From: Bryobacteraceae bacterium
Lineage (GTDB): Bacteria > Acidobacteriota > Terriglobia > Bryobacterales > Bryobacteraceae
Assembly (NCBI GenBank): GCA_019752335.1
Contig: JAIEMJ010000054.1
Location: 1 to 32,980 of the forward strand
Direction: 5' to 3'
Length of the DNA: 32,980 nucleotides
Positions 8,368 through 16,873 of the stretch are shown piece after piece. A program made the position numbers and the translations under genes. Position 1 is the first letter of the stretch; each line of letters begins with the position of its first letter. Below the pieces are notes generated by a model, which had not been told where the DNA came from, did no database searches, and saw nothing but the letters and a program-made list of their open reading frames with translations.

Positions 8368-9366
8368 CTAGCGCATCATCTCCGAGACCGGATCCAGAAT
8401 GCTCTTCTGCGACACGCTGGCGGGCAGAGTGGTGAGCAAGACGAACTTCGTCCGGGTGGTGGGGTTCGCCCAGCAGAGCGTCCCCGTGGAGCCCCCGTGT
8501 CCAAACCTTTGGGGGTAAATCGCCCATCCGATGCCATAAGGTTTGTTGCCCTGGTGCTGATTCGTGATCATTGCCTTCGTGCTTGGCGAGGTGAGGATCT
8601 TGCTGCGCGTCTGCAGGAAATCGTCGAGGAACTTACTGATATCCGCCGCTGTCGAATGCACGCCGCCCCAGGGCGCGCCTAGGTTGCGCCAATACTCGCT
8701 GTTCCAGTCCCAGTTGGTTACGCCTTTCGGCTCTGCGTATTCCACCTGGCACTGGGCGGTGTCGGCGATCTTCAGGCCTGGCCGTAAACCGAGCACGCTC
8801 TCCTTCATGCCGAGGGGCCGGAATATCCGCCGCTCGAGAAATTGTGGAAAGGGTAACTGGCTTACACGCTCCGCCATCGTCGCGGCGAGTAGGATGCCCA
8901 TGCTTTGGTAGCTGACTTTGGTACCTGGCGCGAAGAGCAAAGGCGTGGTGAGTGCCTCCTTCGCGAAGTCGCTTAAGGGCGCGTGGCGCTGGCGTAAGGC
9001 GACGTTATTGGGCAGCATGTCGGGCAGGCCGGAGCTATGGCTGAGTAAGTGCCTGAGCGTGATGCGCGGATCCAGGCCGGGTAAGTGTTCGCTGGCGGGC
9101 GCATCCAGCTTCAGCTTGCCGCTGTCGACCAGCGTCATCAAGGCGGCGGCCGTCATCGGCTTCGAAATGGAGGCGATCAGGAAGGGCGTGCTCGTCTGGG
9201 CGGCGCCGAAGCTCTTCTCATAAACTGAGCTTCCTTGCTCCACGCGCAGCACGGCCGCGCGTAGCTTGCCGGAGGCGACGGCATCATGGAGTAACTTCTC
9301 CGCTGGCGCCATAGGCTCCAGGGCCAGCAGAGGAGTCGCGAGAAAGACGCGGCGAGAGAGAGGCAC
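8368..9366 (-). CDS. Beta-lactamase-fold serine hydrolase (class C/EstB-like, exported)
   Basis: This 332-residue protein of the serine beta-lactamase/penicillin-binding fold shows the SxxK nucleophile motif (S66-I-S-K69), a Tyr motif Y153-Q-S (YxN position) and HGG at 290-292 in place of KTG. HLLSHSSGLPD at 107-116 is diagnostic of the family (Pfam Beta-lactamase). The pattern fits esterases or D-aminopeptidases better than true antibiotic-degrading enzymes. The leader (SRRVFLATPLLALE) is twin-Arg-like and short. The start is GTG at 9366, 12 bp after the ADOP gene stop; the Shine-Dalgarno is poor. The gene abuts the symporter, so a hydrolyse-and-import pairing is possible. Leucine TTA codons are unusually frequent. 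Confidence 0.9.
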   Translation of the reverse strand: MPLSRRVFLATPLLALEPMAPAEKLLHDAVASGKLRAAVLRVEQGSSVYEKSFGAAQTSTPFLIASISKPMTAAALMTLVDSGKLKLDAPASEHLPGLDPRITLRHLLSHSSGLPDMLPNNVALRQRHAPLSDFAKEALTTPLLFAPGTKVSYQSMGILLAATMAERVSQLPFPQFLERRIFRPLGMKESVLGLRPGLKIADTAQCQVEYAEPKGVTNWDWNSEYWRNLGAPWGGVHSTAADISKFLDDFLQTRSKILTSPSTKAMITNQHQGNKPYGIGWAIYPQRFGHGGSTGTLCWANPTTRTKFVLLTTLPASVSQKSILDPVSEMMR

Positions 9367-9378
9367 AGGGCGATGATA

Positions 9379-11796
9379 CTACTCCTCGCGCAGGGCCACC
9401 ACCGGACTAATGCGCGTGGCGCGATAGGCCGGAATGAAAGCGGCGAGCAAGGCAATCAACACCAGCGTCGCGGCGACCAGGCCGAGCGTGAGTGGATCGC
9501 GCGGACTGACGCCGTACAGCATCGTGCTCAACGATTGGCCCAAGCCCAGCGCGCCCAGAATGCCTAGCACTCCGCCGGCCAGCGCCATGCGCATCGCCTC
9601 GCTCTCCACCATCCATAGCACCTGCCCAGGCTTCGCGCCCAGCGCCATGCGGATGCCGATCTCCTTGGTCCGCTGGGCCACCATGTAGGAGATGACGCCC
9701 GCGAGTCCGATGGCCGCGAGTAACAGCGCGATCACCGCGAAGAGGCCCATCAGGAGCAAGGCGAAACGCTTCTGCGAGAGGTTATTCGCCACCACGGTGG
9801 ACATGGTCTGGATCGCATAAATCGGTTGGCCCGCGTCCACCGCCATGATGGCGCGGCGAACGGAAGTGGCCAGCGCGGCGGGGTCGCCGTTAGTGCGCAC
9901 GGCGATGCTGATGGGCGCGGCGCCGGGCAGGATGCCGGGCCCCTGGTAATAGGCGCCGTAGACCTGCGGCAACGCGGCCTTGGCCACGTCGTCGTTGCGC
10001 AGGTCTTCAATCACGCCGACAATCTGCCGCCAGTTCGGCGGATCGGAGAAGCCAATCTCCAGCCGCTTGCCCAGCGGACTCTCGCTGCCAAAATGCTGCT
10101 TCGCCAAGGTCTCGTTGATGATGCAAACCATCGGCTTGCCCGCGTTGTCCTGTTCATCCAGAAAGCGGCCCTGCTTCAGGCGTGTGCCCATCGCCGCGAA
10201 GTAGGCCGGGGTTACGGTGGCAAAGGCGGCCACCGGCGCTGTGGCTACCGTGGGCGTCGGACGCCCTTCGAAGCGCATGATGTAGCGCGGCGACCCCAGT
10301 AACGGCAGGTCCGTCGCCAGGCCGACGCTTTTCACGCCTGGCAGTTGCCCCACTTTCTCCTGCATGCTCTTGACGAATTGAATCTGCAGATCGTCGTGGC
10401 CGTTGTACTTACTCGGCAGTAAGTTCATGCGCAGAGTAAGTAACTGCTCGGGCTGGAAACCCAGGTCAATATTGCGTAACTCGTAAAAACTGCGCATCAA
10501 CAGGCCGGCGCCCGCGAGTAACACCAGGGCAAAGGCAATCTGCGCGACGACTAAGGCCTGCCGCAGGCGGCCCTTCGCCGTGCCGGCGTTAAGACGCTCT
10601 TTCAACGCCGAATGTAAGTCGACGGCGGAAAGCCGGATGGCCGGCACCAGGCCGAAGAGCAGCCCGGTGACGAGCGCGGCCAACAGCGTAAAGGCCAGCG
10701 TGCGCCCGTCGAGCGCAATCGCGTCCAAGCGCGGTAACCCGGCTGGCGCGAGCCACTTCAGCGCGCGGAAGAGCCCGTAGGCGATGCCCAGGCCGAGTAC
10801 GCCGCCCGCCGAAGCCAGCACCAGGCTTTCGAGGAGTAACTGCCGGATCAGCGCGAGTCGCGGCGCGCCCAGCGCCGTGCGAATCGCCATCTCCTGTTTG
10901 CGCGACGCGCCCCGCGCCAGCAGTAAGTTCGCCACATTGGCACAAGCAATTGCGAGCACGAAGCCCACCGCCGCCAGCAATACCATCAGCGCTGGCCGGA
11001 CGCTGCCGACGGCTGCTTCGAGCATCGGCCGCACCGCAACGCTCTTTTCGCCGTCGAATTCCGGATAGGCGCGGGCCAGTTGCGAGGCGATCCCCTGCAG
11101 ATCCGCCTGCGCGGCCGTCACCGAAGTGCCGGGCTTCAAGCGCGCTACGGCGTTCAGGTTGTGGAGGTCGCGCCGGGTTTGGTTATGGCCTTCGAGCACC
11201 GCCGGTACCCACAGGCGCGCGACTTCGGGATACGCGAAGCCCGCAGGCGCGACGCCGATCACCTCGCGCGGGCGTCCATTGAGCTCCAGCGTTTCGCCCA
11301 GGATATTCGCACGCCCGCCAAAGCGCTCCTGCCACAGCCCATGGCTGATCACCACCACGCCGTCCTTGCCTGTGGCCAGTTCGTCGTCGCGGAAGGCCCG
11401 GCCCAAGGCCGGCTGCGCGTCGAAGACCTGGAAGAAGCCCGCCGTCACGGCGGCGCCCGCATAACGCTCCGGTTCGGCATTCGGCGTCGACAGCCCGAAG
11501 CCCGCGTTCTGGTAAGCCGACATCGTGCCGAAGGCGCGATTTTGCCGGACAAAGTCGAAGTAGTCACCCGCCGCGTGCGGCAGGTTGTCCAGGCCCTTCG
11601 AACGCATCGTGGTGCGGACCAGCACCAATTCGTCGGGCCGCGCGAAGGGCAGCGGGCGCAGGAGCACGCCGTCCACGACACTGAACATGGCCGTGTTCGC
11701 GCCGATGCCCGCCCCCAACGCGACCACCGCGGCGACCGTAAATCCGGGGTTGCGGGCCAAGCCGCGCAAGGCCTGGCGAATTTGGGCGAAGATCAT
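9379..11796 (-). CDS. ADOP-type ABC transporter permease (MacB-like, FtsX domains duplicated)
   Basis: This 805-residue inner-membrane permease has an N-terminal helix after an RQALRGLARNPGFT leader, a periplasmic MacB_PCD domain (about 50-240), an FtsX block (about 275-400), a second PCD-like domain (about 440-640) and a final FtsX block (about 680-795). The motif SxRxxEMAIRTALGA / KEIGIRMALGA occurs once per half. This architecture, without a fused ATPase, defines the acidobacterial duplicated orphan permeases, a paralogous family expanded in Solibacter relatives. No ATP-binding subunit is adjacent, as is typical. The start ATG at 11796 has only a weak ribosome site. It lies 38 bp after the preceding gene and 12 bp before the serine hydrolase, so it is probably part of the same minus-strand run. 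The substrate is unknown. Confidence 0.95.
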   Translation of the reverse strand: MIFAQIRQALRGLARNPGFTVAAVVALGAGIGANTAMFSVVDGVLLRPLPFARPDELVLVRTTMRSKGLDNLPHAAGDYFDFVRQNRAFGTMSAYQNAGFGLSTPNAEPERYAGAAVTAGFFQVFDAQPALGRAFRDDELATGKDGVVVISHGLWQERFGGRANILGETLELNGRPREVIGVAPAGFAYPEVARLWVPAVLEGHNQTRRDLHNLNAVARLKPGTSVTAAQADLQGIASQLARAYPEFDGEKSVAVRPMLEAAVGSVRPALMVLLAAVGFVLAIACANVANLLLARGASRKQEMAIRTALGAPRLALIRQLLLESLVLASAGGVLGLGIAYGLFRALKWLAPAGLPRLDAIALDGRTLAFTLLAALVTGLLFGLVPAIRLSAVDLHSALKERLNAGTAKGRLRQALVVAQIAFALVLLAGAGLLMRSFYELRNIDLGFQPEQLLTLRMNLLPSKYNGHDDLQIQFVKSMQEKVGQLPGVKSVGLATDLPLLGSPRYIMRFEGRPTPTVATAPVAAFATVTPAYFAAMGTRLKQGRFLDEQDNAGKPMVCIINETLAKQHFGSESPLGKRLEIGFSDPPNWRQIVGVIEDLRNDDVAKAALPQVYGAYYQGPGILPGAAPISIAVRTNGDPAALATSVRRAIMAVDAGQPIYAIQTMSTVVANNLSQKRFALLLMGLFAVIALLLAAIGLAGVISYMVAQRTKEIGIRMALGAKPGQVLWMVESEAMRMALAGGVLGILGALGLGQSLSTMLYGVSPRDPLTLGLVAATLVLIALLAAFIPAYRATRISPVVALREE

Positions 11797-11834
11797 CCTG
11801 GCTTGGACGCGCGTGGTGCGAATTCGTTAGGCGG

Positions 11835-12401
11835 CTATTTCAAAGAATCCAGCCGGAAGGGCAACGTCTCCAGCACCCACAGCCGTTGTTCGCGGCGCGC
11901 GGGACGGCTGAAGAGATCGATCAGCGTAGCCAGACTGACGGGCGGCTCTTCGGGCCGGCCGCGGCGCGGCTCGTCGGCGCGGATTTCGAGCCGCAGCCGC
12001 AGGGGCCGCGTACGGTCCAAGGTGGAAGCCGATAGCGCGAGGCGTTCCATGCACCATTGCTCGGCGGCGTCGGGCAGCAGGTTGGCGGCGGCGGCGCTCG
12101 GTTGGCGGGTGTCCCGGGCGGTCAACTGCACGACGCTGAAGCGTTCCTGCCAAAGGTCATAGGAGAAGACGAAACGCTCCGCGGTGCGCGCCAGCACATA
12201 GCGGGCGTCGTTGAGCGCGGTCACCTGAAAGTCGAAGGTCACCGTGGCGCCGTTCTTCAGGCTCTCCAGGGGCCGCCCGGTGAGCAAACGCAAATTTGCC
12301 GACGATACCTTGAGGGCATCGCCGGCCAGGCGCGGACGCAACTCGTCACCCTGCAGTGGCAGCGTGGACGTCACGGCGAGGATGAGCAGGAGTTTCCTCA
12401 G
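11835..12401 (-). CDS. Small exported protein, DUF4390-like; apparent CTG start
   Basis: The 188-residue product begins with a signal peptide (RKLLLILAVTSTLPLQG) and continues with a soluble domain whose pattern (SSANLRLLTGRPLESLKNG, then FSYDLWQERFSV and a late LRLRLEIRAD strand) resembles the DUF4390 family of periplasmic proteins. That match is tentative. No ATG, GTG or TTG lies at a sensible position: the frame has a TTG only at 12536, deep inside the upstream gene. A CTG at 12401-12399 overlaps the upstream TGA (CTGA), fits the signal peptide exactly and would be translationally coupled. Upstream is an Omp85-like barrel gene; downstream by 38 bp is the ADOP permease. An envelope role is likely. 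Confidence 0.7.
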   Translation of the reverse strand: MRKLLLILAVTSTLPLQGDELRPRLAGDALKVSSANLRLLTGRPLESLKNGATVTFDFQVTALNDARYVLARTAERFVFSYDLWQERFSVVQLTARDTRQPSAAAANLLPDAAEQWCMERLALSASTLDRTRPLRLRLEIRADEPRRGRPEEPPVSLATLIDLFSRPARREQRLWVLETLPFRLDSLK

Positions 12402-13684
12402 AAGGTGTACCCCAGTAAAATGATAGGAGTGATGTGCCCCTCCCGCAGCGGAAAGGCGAGCATGCAGGTAAGGCCTTCCTTGATGTAGCCGATGCCCGCG
12501 GATTGGCGCACCTTCACCTCGTGCCCGGATGTCCAAACCGCCCCGCGGTCATACAGCAGACGCACCCCACGCACGCGGTACTCGGCTGATCCATGCGCCA
12601 TCCGGTTGCCCCCGAGCGGTGCGACGTCAAAGCGGTTCCAGCCGCGCAGCGTCTGCGTGTTGCCTAACACAAAGCGCTCAAAGAGCGGCGCCTGGCCGCC
12701 GATGGTGCCCGCCGCGAAGTTCAACAGCAAGGCCTGACGGCGGGTCAGTGTCAGGCTTTCGTTGACGTCGAAGGCATGCCGGGTATAGACAAAGTCCGAA
12801 CCCAGCGAACTGGCGGCCGCGCGCAGATCGTAACCTGCCCCCACAAGGTTTCTCATGGTGGTTCCAAGATCCCAGCCCTGTTCGTAGCGCAGAGATGAAA
12901 TTAAGGCGTGAGAGGACTCGAATCGCGCGGCCGGAAATTGGGTCTCGATGCGCTGCAGGTTCACACCCGCCTTCAGGCGCAGAGAAGGAAGAACTTGAAT
13001 GGTGACCGTGGGCTCAACCGACTGGCGCCGCCGGTAAATGCCGGGAACGTCTGGCTGCGAGCGCAACGCCGTCTGCGTCGCTGGATCCCACTGGGCGCGG
13101 AAGCTCTCGCCGACGATGGCGAGGCGGACGTGCCGGTTCAGGACGTCGTAGCGGTAGCCGGCGCGAATGCCGGACGTGCGCTCCACGGTAAGGTCATTGT
13201 CGGTGAGCGCGCCCAGCAGCAGCCCGCCTTGCTTGCCGATGTTGAAGTCGGCCGTGGCGCCGAAGCTGAAGTTATTCCGGGAGCTGTAGATGAACTTGAA
13301 GTCGTTGGACTCGGCGTTCAGTTCAATGCCGCGCCGCTCGAGTTCGAAGATCACCTTGACGTGGTCTGGCTTGGTGCCCTTCTCGGTGCGGTGGGTCACC
13401 TTGTAGCTGCGGTACTCGGCCTTCAGGCGGCGGACGATCCCATCGAAGCGGTCCGGCTGAAAGTTCTGGCCTACTTCGCGGTCGGCGAGTTGTTGGGTCT
13501 CCGGGGCGGGCTTGGCGATCGCGTTGGGCTTGCGGGCATAGCGGAACTCGACGGTCTCGACGATGTACTTGCTGTTGACGTTGAGGTCCTGGGCCCAGAT
13601 AGGGGTGAACCAGAGGGGGGCGAACAGAAGGCAGGCCAATAGAACGACGCGCATTGGCCAGGGCATATAAATGTTACGCGGCAT
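12398..13684 (-). CDS. Short Omp85/BamA-TamA-like outer-membrane barrel protein with one POTRA-like domain
   Basis: The 428-residue protein has a signal peptide (MPWPMRVVLLACLLFAPLWF, cleavage near WAQ). An alpha/beta segment of POTRA size follows (about 45-115: KYIVETVEFRY, then a helix with RFDGIVRRLKAEYR and a VKVIFELER strand), and then a 16-strand-type barrel. The barrel holds the Omp85 L6 motif as LRGW (VRGY/F in BamA), preceded by FERFVLGNTQT, and closes with a C-terminal Phe (LLGYTF). It is shorter than BamA, with one POTRA instead of five, so it is a specialised member for secretion or surface-protein insertion rather than the essential BamA. Several in-frame starts exist (TTG 13714, ATG 13684, 13666 and 13654), none with a good Shine-Dalgarno; I chose 13684. 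Confidence 0.8.
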   Translation of the reverse strand: MPRNIYMPWPMRVVLLACLLFAPLWFTPIWAQDLNVNSKYIVETVEFRYARKPNAIAKPAPETQQLADREVGQNFQPDRFDGIVRRLKAEYRSYKVTHRTEKGTKPDHVKVIFELERRGIELNAESNDFKFIYSSRNNFSFGATADFNIGKQGGLLLGALTDNDLTVERTSGIRAGYRYDVLNRHVRLAIVGESFRAQWDPATQTALRSQPDVPGIYRRRQSVEPTVTIQVLPSLRLKAGVNLQRIETQFPAARFESSHALISSLRYEQGWDLGTTMRNLVGAGYDLRAAASSLGSDFVYTRHAFDVNESLTLTRRQALLLNFAAGTIGGQAPLFERFVLGNTQTLRGWNRFDVAPLGGNRMAHGSAEYRVRGVRLLYDRGAVWTSGHEVKVRQSAGIGYIKEGLTCMLAFPLREGHITPIILLGYTF

Positions 13685-13786
13685 CGCGGAATTTGGTTGC
13701 AGTTCAGTCGCCAAACCGTAAACTGTTGTATCTAAGGACGTTTCTAGCGCGGTCAGGTGTGCGCTCTTAGCACAGGTGGGCGGTGG

Positions 13787-13962
13787 CTACAGGCAGGAGC
13801 CGCCGTTCGGCAGACGCTTGCGCAAGAAAGTTCGTCCGCTGCTCGACGGAAGCGAATCATCTCCCGCAAGTCCGCTTCACTTCCCTGGCGCATCGTTTCG
13901 AGCTTTTCGGCTCGTGTGACGCGCTTTTTTGCCGGACGCTTCAAGGGTTTTTTCGAGGACAT
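13787..13962 (-). pseudogene. Decayed small gene, partner of a nucleotidyltransferase-type gene
   Basis: From ATG 13962 the frame reads MSSKKPLKRPAKK through LREMIR, then loses sense. Homologous-looking sequence continues in the other two frames: VEQRTNFL in one and RKRLPNGGSCL, with stop TAG at 13787, in another. Joined, these give a protein of about 60 residues ending in a pattern (RTNFLRKRLPxGGS) that I have seen at the end of short acidobacterial proteins encoded beside nucleotidyltransferase-fold genes. At least two indels are needed, so the gene is decayed or the read has errors. It overlaps the end of the upstream remnant. Confidence 0.5.
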
Positions 13963-14086
13963 CGAGCACCGCCAAATCGCGCGGACGATTGGCCGCACGT
14001 TTACTCTTGAGGATATCAACGAGCGACGCCACCAGCACCGTTCGCCCACCGATGGAGAGGCGCGCGCCGCGGCTGAGCAAACCAAT
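13877..14086 (-). pseudogene. C-terminal remnant of a nucleotidyltransferase-fold protein
   Basis: The frame encodes LLSRGARLSIGGRTVLV, ASLVDILKSKRAANRPRD and LAVLDVLEKTLEAS. The block 'ASLxDIxxxKRAAxRPRDxAxxxxLE' is characteristic of the C-terminal half of MNT/AbiEii-like nucleotidyltransferases, often antitoxin or toxin-antitoxin relatives. A TAG at 14087-14089 sits immediately upstream in frame. The N-terminal catalytic half (GSxxxG and the DxD acids) is not found in any frame of the following 40 bp before the glycosyltransferase gene ends. This is therefore a truncated relic. Between the Omp85-like gene and the CHAT operon, it marks a likely former insertion or deletion point. Confidence 0.55.
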
Positions 14087-14128
14087 CTAGAGTTCGGGTC
14101 GCGCGCGTAGCAAACGCTTTACCCAGGC

Positions 14129-15508
14129 CTAATGCTGAAATTCGTGGATGTCGCCGCGGGGGGAGTGGCGGTAGCCGCGTACGGCGAAGACTTTGATCAG
14201 CCAGGCGGGGGGTGGGATTCGGATGGGTCCGGCTAGGATGCGGCTTTCGTTGCGCCAGGGGCCGTCGAGTTGTTTTTCGAGGGCTGGGCGGGCGAAGCTC
14301 TGGAAGTTCCAGGGCATCGGGTAGACGGGATTCATCACCGGATAGGTGGAGAGGTTCGCGAAGCTCCAGCCGGCGAGTTGCTGATCAGGCGGCAGGGGAT
14401 TCGGCAAGCTGCCTTCCACGAACTGGCTGCTGGCGAGCCAGGGAGATCCGGCGCCGCCGCCAAATTGCATCCATTCGGCGAGCGCTTTCTGATCGCCTGC
14501 GCGCGGGCCGCGCGTGGGGTTGCCCGGCGACAGATACAGCGCGAGCGCCCCCAGCATCGCGGCGTAGCGAAACGTGGGACGCAGTGTGGATAGGGCGTTC
14601 GCCGCCAGCAGGGCGAAGGCGACGGTAGAGAGCGCCAGGTAGCGGTGGATGTAGAACGAGGAGCCGGTGGAACGGGCGAGGACGAAGAGCACCAGCGGCC
14701 AGGCGACGGCACTGGCCACCCAGAGTGGCTTCAGACGGCGGCCGGCCAAGAAGATCAGTGGGATGAGGAGCAAGCCGAGACGGCCTTGCGCCAGGTCGAT
14801 GCCGAGTTGGCGGAACGAAGGAGGGTCGAGAAAGCGAATGGTCTGTAAGCTGGAGCCGGTGTGGAAAAGCAGGGGGTAAGCCAAGGGTACGAGCAGCAAG
14901 GCTGCGGCGGACAGAGTGCGCAGATAGGAATAGCTTCGCACCGAGAGCGCGCAGAGTGGCCACGCCAGCGCGAAGAAGGGATGGAGGTAAACCAGTGCGA
15001 CCATGGCGGCGGCATGGATGGCCCACCGGCCGGTATGCAGGGCCCAGAGCGCCAGCGCGAAGCAGAACTGGGCTACGGCGTAGGGACGGGCCTCGGTGGC
15101 GTGGTCCAGCGTGGCAGGTAGCAGCGTGTAGAGTAGCGCGGCCAACCAACCAGCGCCCCTGCCGTGCAGCCGCTCCGCGAGTTGGTAGAGGATGGCGGCG
15201 CAGCCGAGCGTCGCCAGAAGCGATGGCAGGCGCAAGACCGTTTCCATCCAGGGTGGCTCGGCGTAGGCGAAGGGGCTGAGGATCAGGGCGTGCAGGGCGC
15301 TGGTCTTCGACATATCATAGGGTGGCGAAAGGACGTCGCCCAGGTGGCGGGCCAGCCAGTAGGCGCCGCATTCATCGATCCAAAAGCCGCTGTCCAGCAG
15401 GCGGAGGGTGTCCCAGGCCAGAAGCAAACCGATGGGCAGCAGGAACAGAAGGGAGGGGATCGGGGCGTAACAATCCAGCCAACGCGCGCGGATCTTGAGC
15501 CACTTCAT
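14129..15508 (-). CDS. GT-C fold membrane glycosyltransferase (GT39/ArnT-like)
   Basis: This 459-residue polytopic protein has about ten membrane helices. The first periplasmic loop contains GFWIDECGAYW, with the adjacent Asp-Glu pair expected to bind metal and the lipid-phosphate sugar donor in GT39/ArnT-type enzymes. EARPYA at about 141-146 is the second conserved loop motif. A soluble C-terminal tail of roughly 120 residues follows. The enzyme should transfer a sugar from a polyprenyl-phosphate donor on the periplasmic face; donor and acceptor are unknown. The ATG is 6 bp after the stop of the cysteine peptidase gene, so it is the last gene of the CHAT operon as transcribed, although its link to the protease genes is unexplained. 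It might simply have been captured behind them. Confidence 0.85.
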   Translation of the reverse strand: MKWLKIRARWLDCYAPIPSLLFLLPIGLLLAWDTLRLLDSGFWIDECGAYWLARHLGDVLSPPYDMSKTSALHALILSPFAYAEPPWMETVLRLPSLLATLGCAAILYQLAERLHGRGAGWLAALLYTLLPATLDHATEARPYAVAQFCFALALWALHTGRWAIHAAAMVALVYLHPFFALAWPLCALSVRSYSYLRTLSAAALLLVPLAYPLLFHTGSSLQTIRFLDPPSFRQLGIDLAQGRLGLLLIPLIFLAGRRLKPLWVASAVAWPLVLFVLARSTGSSFYIHRYLALSTVAFALLAANALSTLRPTFRYAAMLGALALYLSPGNPTRGPRAGDQKALAEWMQFGGGAGSPWLASSQFVEGSLPNPLPPDQQLAGWSFANLSTYPVMNPVYPMPWNFQSFARPALEKQLDGPWRNESRILAGPIRIPPPAWLIKVFAVRGYRHSPRGDIHEFQH

Positions 15509-15514
15509 TGCTCT

Positions 15515-16873
15515 CTAGCTTTGCATATCGGCGATGCGCAGGCGCACGGCGGGGTCGCCGAGGATGAGGTAATTGCGGGCGTCGTTGCGGGCTACCCAAC
15601 GATTGGTGAGGACGCTGTCGGGTACGGAGGCGGGGTCGTCCTGGTGGCGGCGGGTGAGGTCGAGGAGTTCGTTGGAGAGCGCGCCCCAGCGTTGGTTGAA
15701 CGAGTCCGTGGCTTGGCCGATGCGCTCGCCGTTCAGGAGCCGGTCGAGCACGGAGCGGAAGCTTTGCGCCTGGCCCTTGCCGCTGAGGCTTTGGAAGCTG
15801 TAGCTCCAGGCGCGGTCGACGTGGGCGAGCACGGCGAGGGCGCCTTTTTGCAGCATGGCTTGGGGCAGGCGGGCGGTGATGGGCTGGGTGAACAGCGGCA
15901 ACGAGCGTTGGTAGTTATCGGTCGCGGGACAGCCGCCGCCGTAGCAGGCGAAGAGCAAATGAATGAGGCCGCTGACGTTGGCTTCGGCGAGGACTTCGGC
16001 GCCAGAGACATAATGCTGCTCCGTAACCGGCTGGCCGGCGGACCACTCCTGGCAAAGCAAAGCGCCCTGCAGTTCACGCCGCTGTGGTTCGCTTGCTTCG
16101 GGAAAAGCGACGCCGTGGGAACCGGTGAAGAGCACGGCGGGAGGGCCGCCGGCGCCGCGCAGGACGTCGAGCAGCGCGGACTTCGTCGCAGCCTCGGCCA
16201 GCCAGGCTCGGGCGCCGAGGCTCGCCTGCAGCGGCTGGGCGACCAGATTGTGCAGCAAGCCCGTCGCCTGGTCACCGGGGTTCTTCGGGTTCCACAGTAC
16301 GGCACGACGCCGGTTGGCGACGGTGGCAGACTGCTCGTAGGCGATCACGTGACTCGCATAGGCGGCGTACTCGGCGGGGGTGTCGAAGTCCAGGCGGCCC
16401 ACGTTCCAGTAGCTATCCACGGCGTACTGAAACTCGAATGGAATCGCCGCCGGCGAGCCGACGAGCAGCAGGTACAGAGGCACGCCGTTGGCGGGCTCCA
16501 CCTCCATGAAGTCGGCGCCCTGACGCGTCACCCAACCACGCGCGGACTCACTGGCGCGGACTGCGCGGGCGCCGTCGAACTCTTGATAAAGGAGGGCGCT
16601 ATTCACCTGTGCGCGCCGGTGTGCGAGTAACGGCTGCAGGGCTTCGCGAATGGCCGGATCGGCGTCGCGGGCGAAGACGACGCCCCAGCCGGCGCTGGCG
16701 AGGTTCGCCGGGTCGACGCCTTCAGCGAAGACCAGATGATCCGCACGCGGGCGAACGCGGACGGGCGCGGCCATACTTTGCCAGTCGTCCGGTTGGAGCG
16801 GGTTGAGGAGTTCTCCCGATGCCTTCACCCCGAAGGGCAAAGGCATCGGCTCCGGCGGGTACTCATCCGCCAT
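15515..16873 (-). CDS. Gingipain-like (C25-type, clan CD) cysteine peptidase, no signal peptide
   Basis: The 452-residue protein lacks a signal peptide and membrane segments, so it is probably cytoplasmic. LYLLLVGSPAAIPFEFQY followed by YWNVGRLDFDT resembles the 'LLLVGD...IP...YWxVGRLP' segment of C25 peptidases. The clan CD dyad is visible: LFTGSHGVAF (His253) and LLFACYGGGCP (Cys310), each after a hydrophobic beta strand, with about 57 residues between them. ALAVLAHVDRAW after the Cys is also typical. The C-terminal part ends with NYLILGDPAVRLR, a common closing strand of these folds. The start ATG has AAGGAG 10 nt upstream and overlaps the hydrolase stop by 11 bp. A role as an effector or a processing protease activated by the CHAT-NTPase is inferred from the operon. 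Confidence 0.78.
   Translation of the reverse strand: MADEYPPEPMPLPFGVKASGELLNPLQPDDWQSMAAPVRVRPRADHLVFAEGVDPANLASAGWGVVFARDADPAIREALQPLLAHRRAQVNSALLYQEFDGARAVRASESARGWVTRQGADFMEVEPANGVPLYLLLVGSPAAIPFEFQYAVDSYWNVGRLDFDTPAEYAAYASHVIAYEQSATVANRRRAVLWNPKNPGDQATGLLHNLVAQPLQASLGARAWLAEAATKSALLDVLRGAGGPPAVLFTGSHGVAFPEASEPQRRELQGALLCQEWSAGQPVTEQHYVSGAEVLAEANVSGLIHLLFACYGGGCPATDNYQRSLPLFTQPITARLPQAMLQKGALAVLAHVDRAWSYSFQSLSGKGQAQSFRSVLDRLLNGERIGQATDSFNQRWGALSNELLDLTRRHQDDPASVPDSVLTNRWVARNDARNYLILGDPAVRLRIADMQS

Noticed and set aside
8368-9366. True class C antibiotic-resistance beta-lactamase
   Set aside because: The Tyr motif is Y-Q-S rather than Y-x-N and HGG replaces KTG; this fits esterase or peptidase relatives of the fold.
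15164-16630. 488-residue plus-strand frame
   Set aside because: Antisense to the glycosyltransferase start and the C25-like peptidase; Gly/Glu/Val-rich shadow with no family motif.
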